A stretch of 64,000 nt of DNA. It comes from Stieleria neptunia. Lineage in GTDB: Bacteria; Planctomycetota; Planctomycetia; Pirellulales; Pirellulaceae. Each line of letters starts with the position of its first letter. Position 1 is the first letter of the stretch. The position numbers and the translations under genes are program-made. Below, one piece after another: positions 42,874 through 50,953 of this stretch. The stretch lies in assembly GCF_007754155.1 (NCBI RefSeq), contig NZ_CP037423.1, positions 1,240,001 to 1,304,000 of the forward strand, read 5' to 3'. Below the pieces are notes generated by a model that was not told the DNA's origin, made no database searches, and worked only from the letters and a program-made list of their open reading frames with translations.

Positions 42874-42912
42874 AACATCGGTGGCGGCAACTTTCCAGAA
42901 CTGCTTTGGTAA
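42874..42912 (+). pseudogene. Relic of a DUF1552 C-terminus
   Basis: Thirteen codons reading NIGGGNFPELLW then TAA, matching the end of the DUF1552 protein at 35654 (TGNFPELLS). The following bases (CGACACAA) also match its downstream DNA. Only the tail remains. Confidence 0.55.
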
Positions 42913-43103
42913 CCCTGCCGCACGTTGCGACACAATTGTTGTTCAGTAGGACAGCAACGCGATTCGCCTGGGACAGCGACGATACACCAAACCTGTCGAA
43001 CAAAGACGGACTCCCTGCATCATCGTTCCGCACCGACCATTGGCCGGTCGAGTGATGAACCCGTCGAATCGTGAATCTGTCCCGATGACCGCTCAACTTC
43101 AAA

Positions 43104-43780
43104 TCAAAGTTGACTCATGCGAAAACAAAGCAGATCCGGCATCGTGCCCAAAGGCTTTTCGCATTTGCGTTCGGTAAGTATCTCGATCTCAGAGCAAACC
43201 GAATCCAGACGACTTTTGCATTGGCGAATCGCAGTTTTGACACGAGAGAGCGTTTCGGAGCATTTGACTTTTGCCTTCTGAATTTTTGACTGTACGATCC
43301 AATCAGAAATCAGACCATCGAAGAAGTAGTCTGCAAACTTCGCGAATCCGTCGATCTGTAGCGACACCTGGACATGACCCTCGGCAGCACTCAGTCTTTC
43401 GGGCAGTTGTTCTCGGACCTGCTCGAATTCGCTGCCGTTGTAGATGGCGTCAAGCACCGATAGGAACTCGAACGGTCGCAAAAAAATGGACCGACCTTGG
43501 GTCTCGCTTCTGGATCATCGAGGGCAACGAACAAACATCCGTTCTGCTCATCGGCTTCGACAATCTCGCCCGACCAGTCGATCTCATCTTGATCGTCGGC
43601 TTTTTCATAGAACCGATCCGTGAAGCTTTTGTCGTCATCAAGCGAGTTCGGACAAAAGGCGTTCGCACCTTCCCAAGTCCAATCGAATTCGACTGTCTTG
43701 CCAATCGGACGCTGTAAAATAAAAACGGTGTGCTCCGTGCTGGAAGGATTCCAGAGTATTTGTGACGACAGATTAGTCAC
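43104..43780 (-). pseudogene. Unknown gene with frameshift at a T7 run
   Basis: Two overlapping frames form one continuous protein of about 225 residues if the reading shifts at a run of seven T (minus strand, plus coordinates 43480-43486). The first part is MTNLSSQILWNPSSTEHT to RPKVGPFF. The second continues LRPFEFLSVLDAIYNGSEFE to the basic helical end. No family recognised. Could be an inactivating or sequencing error, or slippage. The first frame also ends within 25 codons of the run. Confidence 0.6.
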
Positions 43781-43801
43781 CGGATACCGACGAGAACAAT
43801 C

Positions 43802-43817
43802 ACCTAACTTTTTAGGT
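43802..43817. promoter_or_regulatory. BlaI-type operator 1
   Basis: ACCTAACTTTTTAGGT, six-base arms around four bases. Lies upstream of a -35 like TTGACG (43825-43830) for the blaI gene. Confidence 0.65.
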
Positions 43818-43824
43818 ATTTTTC

Positions 43825-43853
43825 TTGACGGAGGAATTGCGTGACGATATACC
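43825..43853 (+). promoter_or_regulatory. Promoter of the blaI-blaR operon
   Basis: TTGACG (43825-43830), 17-bp spacer, TATACC (43848-43853). Framed by two operators, the second overlapping its -10. Confidence 0.5.
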
Positions 43854-43866
43854 TAAAGACTTAGGT
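43851..43866. promoter_or_regulatory. BlaI-type operator 2
   Basis: ACCTAAAGACTTAGGT, the same arms as operator 1 around a different tetranucleotide. Overlaps the proposed -10 and start site, so a bound repressor would block transcription. Confidence 0.65.
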
Positions 43867-43931
43867 GGTACCGCGCGGTTTGCAGATGGCTGCTTTATTG
43901 CCACTACTTCGACTTCATTCGTTGGGAAGCG

Positions 43932-44324
43932 ATGCCAATGGACTCTGCTCCGACAGAACGCGAAATGGAAATCCTGAAAGTACTTTGGGAAATCCAAGAA
44001 GGCTCTGTACGTGATGTACACGAGCTTTTGGAGCCCGAGTCGGGTTTGCATTTCAACACGATCCAAACTCAGCTCCGCATCATGGACGACAAAGGACTTG
44101 TCGAACATCGACGCGAAGGGAGAACGTTTGTTTATCGTCCTCAGTGCACTCGTGAGGACGTCTCGTCGCGATTCATAAAGCAAGTCTACGACGGAGCCGT
44201 CAACGAGCTAATGCTGAACATGTTGCGATCTGAAAAACTCAGCGACAAAGAGTTGCAAGAGTTGGAATCGATGATCGCAGAAGCCCGCTTGAAAAAATCA
44301 AAGAAGAGGAAAAAGCGATCATGA
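43932..44324 (+). CDS. blaI: BlaI/MecI/CopY-family repressor
   Basis: 130 residues from ATG 43932. The winged helix ([20 protein letters not shown], then [20 protein letters not shown] and [11 protein letters not shown]) and C-terminal dimerisation helices are those of BlaI. It represses its own operon until cleaved after signalling by the membrane peptidase encoded next. The stop overlaps the next ATG by four bases (ATGA). Two ACCTAA-N4-TTAGGT palindromes upstream are the likely operators. Confidence 0.85.
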   Translation: MPMDSAPTEREMEILKVLWEIQEGSVRDVHELLEPESGLHFNTIQTQLRIMDDKGLVEHRREGRTFVYRPQCTREDVSSRFIKQVYDGAVNELMLNMLRSEKLSDKELQELESMIAEARLKKSKKRKKRS

Positions 44325-47233
44325 TCTTGCAAAGTTTCTCACAATGGTTGGCTCATTCGATGTTCTTCGGAGCCATCCTACTTTCGCTCGGTGCGATCGC
44401 GGTCCTGCTGTTTCGCCAGCCGGTGCATCGCGTTCGCATCATTCACTGGACGCTCACTGCCTGCTTGCTCGTCCCGCTATTCCAGCGATTCGAGTTTCTG
44501 CCGAACTATTCGTTGGGGCTGCTGCCAGCGAAGGCTGACGCAATCGTTCCGATGCAGAGAGTCGCGTCATCAAGGGTCCAGTTGAATTTGACGCCGGAGG
44601 GACACAAGGAATCATCTCTACTGCAATCGGATCCAAGCACAGAACGACTCCAGCCCCCAACCCATCCAAGTGGGCACATCATTGAACAAGGAAGTAGCCC
44701 GCCCTCAAACGCCCAGAAAACAGCTCAGGCCGAAGCCGCGCCTTGGTTTTCGGCTAGTTCTCTTTGGCGCGTCGCACAAGTTCTCTATCTCGCTACGGTT
44801 GCCGGCATGAGCATCCTTTGGTGCCTGGCGATTGCGAGGCGATCTGCGATCACACGCCGTAGTCGTCCTGCAAAGGATTCGAGCAAAGAGATGCTCCAAA
44901 GCATTGCCGGAACAAACAAACTGCCTAGGTTGCTTGTCAGCGATGACATCCAATCGCCAGTCATGTGGGGTTTGATTCGCTCAACGATTGTCATTCCGTC
45001 TTCGCTCGAAAACGGCCAACCAACTCGCCTGCGATGGGGCATCGCACACGAATGGGCACACGTCCTCAACCGTGACTATCCAACTTGGATCCTGGCTGGG
45101 ATCGCGAAGTTTGTTTGCTTCTTCCAACCTCACTATTGGTGGCTGCGACGGCAATTGACACTTAGCCAAGACTACCTTGCAGATGCTTACGCAACCGACC
45201 ATGGCGAATCCGCAGAAGATTACGCGGCGTTTTTAGTCGAATTGGCGCGTGGCGAAATTCCTAACCATAGTGCTTTAGCCTTGGGCATCGGCGACAGCAA
45301 GTCAAATCTGTTTCGTCGAGTCCGAGTGCTTGTGACCTCAAACGTCCCTTTGATCCGCAGGGCGAACGCACGGTCCGTTCTCGCCATTGCTCTAGCAGGC
45401 ATCGTCTCGGTCGCAGGATTAAGTCTGCTGCGTCTGGGGTCTCGATCAGCAGTTGCAGCCACACCGGCGATTGCGGACGAGGAGGACAACAGCGATCAAA
45501 AAAGCGTCGGTGACGAGACGACGGAGGAAGATCAGCAGCTTCCCGATCCAATCACTTACGTTGGGAAAGTGGTCGATCGCAAGACGGGGGAACCGATCGA
45601 AGGCGCTACGGTTGAAGTCACTCACGAGCTAAGTCGCGATCCGAAAACGAATCAGTGGGTCACACTTCACACGACCAAACACATCTCGGACAAAAACGGT
45701 AGGTATGAGTTCACTTTGCCGCCAGAGGAAGTCGCTCAGCCATCCCTTTACATCGTCGTCGATGCGAATCACCCCGACTATCAACCCAAGGGGAGAAGCG
45801 GCTACTCGCACTCGATGATCCGCACGAACTTGGAAAAGGGAGAGCCGCCGTTCTACGAAACAATCAAGCTTTCTCCGGGCGAGCCGATCGTTGGAAAAAT
45901 CTTAAATCCTGATGGTTCCCCGGCGGCGAACACTCGTCTAATGGCTTACACAAAACCACCGTCCGAAGGTGAACGCAATAGCTGGACACGCGGAGCCTTC
46001 CAATACGACGTGACAGACGAACAAGGCAATTTTCGTGTGGTCGTCGCAACGCCCGGTGACGGAGTGCTTTGGATCTACCCCAAGAACGCTGCCCCCAAAG
46101 CGATCCGTCTTGGTGACAAGCGTGGCAAGCTTGATCCAATCCAGCTTGTAAAAGGCAAACGTGTCACCGGCCAAGTGTTGAGCACCAGTGGCGAGCCGGT
46201 GCCGAATGTCGGAGTCTCCTTGAGAAGCCAGAGTGACGGCGAAGATGCCGACGAATTTCTAAATCGAAATTCCGTTTCCAGGGGCATTCGCGCTGCCGCA
46301 ATGACGGACGATCAAGGCAGGTTCCAACTGCATCCTTTGCCAGCAGGCGAGTTTTCCCTACGCATCGAAGATCAGGCCCACGATCCAACGGAAGAGCATA
46401 AAGGAAGAAAGCCGAAGAGGGAGTTAGGCCACGTTTTTTCACGGATGAAGCTCACAATCTCGGATGACAATGTCAACGAGCCACTTGAGATACGCGCACT
46501 GCCGCATGTCATCGTCCGAGGACGCTTCTTCGATCCCAAAGGCAGACCACGCGCGAGCCACACTCAGCATTTGTTCGGCAAGGTCGACGGCGAATTCTTC
46601 TTCACGGAAAGCTCTCACCCGGGTGATGACGGATGGTTCGAATTCAAAGTGCCTCACGGTGCCAGCGAAGTTCGTATCAACACGATGACCAATGAGCACA
46701 GTGCCCTGCGCTGGCGACTGAAGCCGGAAGATCCATTGTCCATCGGACGTGAAATTGATCTAGGCACCCTGGAAGAGGATCTGACCACGCTGGAGATGGT
46801 CCGCTACAAAGCCCCCATCCTGCTCGTCAAAATCGTGGACAAGGACGGAAAACCGATCAATGGCTTCAAGCCCGACACGAAGTACATTGAAACCAAAGAC
46901 GGCGGAAAGATGATGGGAGGTAGCTTCGTCTACGGCGGGGCCCTTAACTTTCAAAAACAACCGGACGGTCGCTGGCGTTCTGGCCAGATGCAGCCGGACA
47001 CCAAATTGGAAGTCACGATTGTCAAGATCGATCAAGGCAATCGAGACGCACCGTCCCCGTCACCCGGTGAAGATCCCGAGGATAAGTCTCAGGAGTTCGA
47101 CTATGTGGCCGACGCGCAAACCGTGTCGTTGGCGGAAGGTGACACGAAGGAGATTGTGTTCGTGATGGAAAAACGAGTTGGCAGGAAAGAGGAATCCAAG
47201 CAAAACGACGCCAAGCCGGCAGACGCCAATTAG
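44321..47233 (+). CDS. BlaR1-like M56 membrane peptidase with large sensor tail
   Basis: 970 residues. Three or four N-terminal membrane helices, a zinc peptidase motif HEWAH (His 243, His 247), and another helix at about 345-370 ([19 protein letters not shown]) form the BlaR1/MecR1 core. The external part is not a penicillin-binding domain. It starts with a carboxypeptidase-regulatory-like beta fold ([20 protein letters not shown]) and has two or more repeats of that type ([39 protein letters not shown]). Ligand unknown. Cleaves the BlaI partner. 20 bp precede the DUF1549 gene, so it may control it. Confidence 0.85.
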   Translation: MILQSFSQWLAHSMFFGAILLSLGAIAVLLFRQPVHRVRIIHWTLTACLLVPLFQRFEFLPNYSLGLLPAKADAIVPMQRVASSRVQLNLTPEGHKESSLLQSDPSTERLQPPTHPSGHIIEQGSSPPSNAQKTAQAEAAPWFSASSLWRVAQVLYLATVAGMSILWCLAIARRSAITRRSRPAKDSSKEMLQSIAGTNKLPRLLVSDDIQSPVMWGLIRSTIVIPSSLENGQPTRLRWGIAHEWAHVLNRDYPTWILAGIAKFVCFFQPHYWWLRRQLTLSQDYLADAYATDHGESAEDYAAFLVELARGEIPNHSALALGIGDSKSNLFRRVRVLVTSNVPLIRRANARSVLAIALAGIVSVAGLSLLRLGSRSAVAATPAIADEEDNSDQKSVGDETTEEDQQLPDPITYVGKVVDRKTGEPIEGATVEVTHELSRDPKTNQWVTLHTTKHISDKNGRYEFTLPPEEVAQPSLYIVVDANHPDYQPKGRSGYSHSMIRTNLEKGEPPFYETIKLSPGEPIVGKILNPDGSPAANTRLMAYTKPPSEGERNSWTRGAFQYDVTDEQGNFRVVVATPGDGVLWIYPKNAAPKAIRLGDKRGKLDPIQLVKGKRVTGQVLSTSGEPVPNVGVSLRSQSDGEDADEFLNRNSVSRGIRAAAMTDDQGRFQLHPLPAGEFSLRIEDQAHDPTEEHKGRKPKRELGHVFSRMKLTISDDNVNEPLEIRALPHVIVRGRFFDPKGRPRASHTQHLFGKVDGEFFFTESSHPGDDGWFEFKVPHGASEVRINTMTNEHSALRWRLKPEDPLSIGREIDLGTLEEDLTTLEMVRYKAPILLVKIVDKDGKPINGFKPDTKYIETKDGGKMMGGSFVYGGALNFQKQPDGRWRSGQMQPDTKLEVTIVKIDQGNRDAPSPSPGEDPEDKSQEFDYVADAQTVSLAEGDTKEIVFVMEKRVGRKEESKQNDAKPADAN

Positions 47234-47253
47234 TATTCGGAGGGACCGATCCG

Positions 47254-49560
47254 ATGACTGCGATTCGCTTCATACTTCTGCTCGCTCTTGCATCGCCCCT
47301 CGGCGAAGCTGCTGAACCGTCGAGCACCGTCAACTACCAGCGGCACATCTCGCCGCTGTTTAGCAAGTTCGGTTGCAACGCGGGCGCGTGCCACGGCGCC
47401 GCTGAAGGGCAAGGCGGTTTCAAACTCAGTTTGTTCGGCTTTGATGCTGCTGCGGACTACCAAGCTATCATCGATCAGGACGCTGAGCGTGTGGCGAAAT
47501 CACCGGACCAAAGTTTGCTGCTTCTCAAGCCAAGCGGAAACTTGGATCATGAAGGCGGCACGCGATTCAACGTCGATTCACCCTCTTATGAGTTGGTTAA
47601 ACGCTGGATTCGAGAAGGCGCAAAAAACGAAGTACTCGGTGCACTGGTCGAACTTTCCATTGTCCCCGCTCAAGTCAATCTAAGCTCCACCACCCCGGAG
47701 GCCGATTTCAAAGTTGTCGCCCGGTTCGCCGATGACTCGAGACTGGACGTTACCAACGTTTCCAAGTTGCACGTTTTAGATGATTCGCTAGCGAAAGTTG
47801 ACACCAGCGGAAGGCTCACTCGCATCGGTAATGGAGACACATCCATCATCGCCACCTACGGCGGACGCTCGGCCAGCGCGGCGGTTCTGTTAGTTGACGA
47901 TCCGGAAAACACACTGAGATTGGAACCACCTGCAAACGAAGTCGACGAGTGGATTAACCGCAAGCTGGTGCGGCTACAGATTTCTCCCGCAGAGAAAACG
48001 GACGACTATGCATTCCTAAGACGACTTTATCTGATCGCAACGGGGCGTTTGCCGACACCGATAGAAATCCAATCGTTTGTTGCTGACTCAAGTGGCGACA
48101 AACGCTCCCGAGCGATCGATCGTGTACTCGTCTCGCCACAGCACGCGAGCCTCTGGGCGACTCGGATGTGTGAAATCACCGGCAGCCGAGAACATTTGTC
48201 TTCAGATGCCGCTGTCGCAGAGAAACAGCAGCGGCGATGGCATGAGTGGTTTCGCATTCGCTTTGCCGACAACACGCCATACGATCAAATCGCTCGTAGC
48301 GTTTTGACAGCGACATCCCGCGATCGGCATGCAGTGGGCGAGTTTATTAGACGTTGCGCGGAAACGCCCACCGACGTGGCGTTGGATGCCGCATCCTACG
48401 CGGCCAAGCCGACATTGGATCTATACTGGGCGCGCCGAGAAGCAAATGAACGGGTCAACCTCGAGTCATTGTCGGAACGCACTGCCGCCGCCTTTCTCGG
48501 CGTTCGAATGGAATGTGCTCGCTGCCACAAGCATCCGTTCGATCGCTGGACTCAGAATGACCATCGGTCCTTTGCCAATGTGTTTGCCCAAATTCGATAC
48601 GGTTTGTCCCCCGAACTGCGTTCGGGATTGGCCAACGCGCTCGAAGAGCGTCGTGCAAGTATCGCTGCAGGCGAAAGTCCACTCCGCATTCCGCGTATCC
48701 GTGAAGTCTACGTCACGGACAACCGTTCTGCGAACTTCCGCGATGCCACAACCATGGAAGTACTAAAGCCGAGGCCACTGGGCGGCGCCCCGTTCGAGCC
48801 AGAAGGAGATCGCCGCGAGCAGTTCGTCCAGTGGCTCTTGCAGCCTGACAATCCCTTTTTTGCTCGCAACATTGTGAACCGTGTTTGGGCGTTCTATTTC
48901 GGTCGCGGAATCACAGAACCGGTCGACGCGTTCTCGGCTTCAAACCCGCCGTCTCATCCAGAGCTTTTGGATTGGCTTGAAAAGGATTTTGTTGCCAGTG
49001 GCTATGACATCCGCCGGTTGGAGCGGATGATTTTGAACTCGAATGCTTGGCAGAGAGCTGCCACGATTGCAACGGATCGCAGAAACAACAGTCGCAACTA
49101 TTCTCGCTTCCAAGTACGGATTCTGCCAGCCGCAGTCATCGTAGATGCTATCGCTGACGTTGCAGGAGACAGCGACCAACGGGCCGTTGAATCTCCGTTG
49201 TTCCGCCCTAAAACATCGGGCGCGACGGAGTACTTCCAAGTGTTCGATCGTCCCGAGCGAGTTGCAACATGCGATTGCGAACGAAGTGATGCTCCTTCGT
49301 TGCGACAGACCATGCTACTCCTCTCCGACGACACGCTCTTGGAGCGCCTCCGAAAGGGAATCGCCGAAGACTTCACTCACATTCGCAGGGATCGGAAACG
49401 AGTGAGGCAATTGTTCTTCACCACGCTTTCTCGCCCGCCGACGAGAGACGAGCGTAAAACGGCGATGGAATACTTGAGCGAATCCGAGGACCGGGTTGAA
49501 GCTGTCGTCGATTTGGCTTGGAGTCTTGTGACGACACGTGAGTTTTTCACCAACCACTGA
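47254..49560 (+). CDS. DUF1549/DUF1553 haem-type protein with Ig-like domain
   Basis: 768 residues, signal peptide FILLLALASPLGEA. The cytochrome-like N-terminus has the C-x4-CH motif CNAGACHG. A bacterial Ig-like (BIG2) domain follows (TSIIATYGGRSASAAVLLVD). Then come DUF1549 with CARCHKHPFDRW (CxxCH) and DUF1553. A planctomycete-specific family of unknown chemistry, usually beside DUF1501 as here. Ribosome-binding GGAGGGACC lies before ATG 47254. Confidence 0.85.
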   Translation: MTAIRFILLLALASPLGEAAEPSSTVNYQRHISPLFSKFGCNAGACHGAAEGQGGFKLSLFGFDAAADYQAIIDQDAERVAKSPDQSLLLLKPSGNLDHEGGTRFNVDSPSYELVKRWIREGAKNEVLGALVELSIVPAQVNLSSTTPEADFKVVARFADDSRLDVTNVSKLHVLDDSLAKVDTSGRLTRIGNGDTSIIATYGGRSASAAVLLVDDPENTLRLEPPANEVDEWINRKLVRLQISPAEKTDDYAFLRRLYLIATGRLPTPIEIQSFVADSSGDKRSRAIDRVLVSPQHASLWATRMCEITGSREHLSSDAAVAEKQQRRWHEWFRIRFADNTPYDQIARSVLTATSRDRHAVGEFIRRCAETPTDVALDAASYAAKPTLDLYWARREANERVNLESLSERTAAAFLGVRMECARCHKHPFDRWTQNDHRSFANVFAQIRYGLSPELRSGLANALEERRASIAAGESPLRIPRIREVYVTDNRSANFRDATTMEVLKPRPLGGAPFEPEGDRREQFVQWLLQPDNPFFARNIVNRVWAFYFGRGITEPVDAFSASNPPSHPELLDWLEKDFVASGYDIRRLERMILNSNAWQRAATIATDRRNNSRNYSRFQVRILPAAVIVDAIADVAGDSDQRAVESPLFRPKTSGATEYFQVFDRPERVATCDCERSDAPSLRQTMLLLSDDTLLERLRKGIAEDFTHIRRDRKRVRQLFFTTLSRPPTRDERKTAMEYLSESEDRVEAVVDLAWSLVTTREFFTNH

Positions 49561-49600
49561 ATCCAACAGAGCACCTACCATCACCAGAAGGGTAAAGAGT

Positions 49601-50890
49601 ATGAGCGTGAAGTCGAAAATCTCGCGTCGAAGTGCTTTGTGCATCGGCCCAGCGGCACTGGTAGGGCTCAATCTTTCCCCAGCCATTTTGGCTCTCGCGG
49701 CGACCTCAACAGGAAAAGCCAAGAACGTGATCATGGTTTGGCTCGATGGCGGGCCCTCCACGATCGACATGTGGGATCTAAAACCTGAGGCACCCGACCA
49801 CATTCGCGGCGAATTTAAACCGATCTCCACCCGTGCGTCGGGAATTCAAATCTGTGAACACTTTCCAGAGCTCGCCAAGATCATGGATCGTTGTCTGTTG
49901 ATCCGAAGTGTGACACATAACATTCCTGCTCACGGCCCCGGGGCACAATATTTGCTAACTGGCCAGCTGCCGTCTGCAGCAGTCGACTACCCTTCCGTCG
50001 GTTCATTGGTTTCAAGCCAACTTGCCGACGCGAGCGTTTCCATTCCACCTTATGTGACGTTTGCCGCGCCGCCAGCGGCGGGAGCAGGATACCTCGGATC
50101 GGCTTGGAATCCGTTTGATCTAGACCCTGATGCTCGCGAGCTGCCTCGCGGAGTCTCGTTGAATCGCAGCGGTGACCCCAACAACGTAAGTTTGCAACTC
50201 AAGCAATTTCAAAAACGACTTGCCCTACGCAAACGATTCGACTCTGGATTTGATCGGCTCAATCAGGACGAAGTCGTCGACGGGCTGCATCGCTTCTCGC
50301 AACAAGCCGCCGATGTACTTTTAAAGGATACGATTCGCGATGCACTCGATTTGGAAACTGAAAAGACGAAACGTCTGGTAAAGTTTGGTTCGGGAAGTCT
50401 GGGCCGCAACGCACTTCGAGCAAGCCGGCTGATTGAAGCAGGTGCTCGATTTGTGACTGCTACCTTCGGTGGCTGGGACACGCATCAAGGCAATTTCACG
50501 ACGCTTCGTCAGAATCTGCTTCCGCAACTGGACAAGGCACTGTCGGCATTGATCCTTAATCTGGAGGAACGTGGACTACTCGAGTCGACCATTGTCTACT
50601 GTGTCGGAGAGTTTAGCCGGACTCCGATCGTCAATGGCAATGCCGGTCGCGATCATCACTCACGTGCCATGACTGCCCTGCTTGCCGGCGGCGGCTTCCC
50701 TGCGGGCACCGCAGTCGGAGCAACCGATAAGGAAGGACACGAACCGATCGATTCCCCGTGTTCGCCCACAAAGCTGCTGGCTACGGTTTTAGATCAGCTT
50801 GGCATCGACACCGACACGAAAGTCAAAACGCCCTCCGGCCGTAACATCCGTGTTGTTCCCCAGGGTGTCGCTCCGCTAAGGTTGAACTAG
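49601..50890 (+). CDS. DUF1501 protein, Tat-exported
   Basis: 429 residues from ATG 49601 (AAGGGTAAAGAG upstream as ribosome-binding site). The twin-arginine leader ISRRSALCIGPAALVGLNLS is followed by the DUF1501 core VIMVWLDGGPSTIDMWDLKP, SVTHNIPAHGPGAQYLLTGQ, TFGGWDTHQGNF and GEFSRTPIVNGNAGRDHHSR. These are alkaline-phosphatase/sulfatase-superfamily metal-binding segments. Role unknown. Partner of the DUF1549 gene 40 bp upstream. Confidence 0.88.
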   Translation: MSVKSKISRRSALCIGPAALVGLNLSPAILALAATSTGKAKNVIMVWLDGGPSTIDMWDLKPEAPDHIRGEFKPISTRASGIQICEHFPELAKIMDRCLLIRSVTHNIPAHGPGAQYLLTGQLPSAAVDYPSVGSLVSSQLADASVSIPPYVTFAAPPAAGAGYLGSAWNPFDLDPDARELPRGVSLNRSGDPNNVSLQLKQFQKRLALRKRFDSGFDRLNQDEVVDGLHRFSQQAADVLLKDTIRDALDLETEKTKRLVKFGSGSLGRNALRASRLIEAGARFVTATFGGWDTHQGNFTTLRQNLLPQLDKALSALILNLEERGLLESTIVYCVGEFSRTPIVNGNAGRDHHSRAMTALLAGGGFPAGTAVGATDKEGHEPIDSPCSPTKLLATVLDQLGIDTDTKVKTPSGRNIRVVPQGVAPLRLN

Positions 50891-50953
50891 AGCCTTCAGC
50901 AAAGCGGACCAGTCGTCTTGATCTAAGGGGGCAGACCTCTTGGATGCTTCTTT

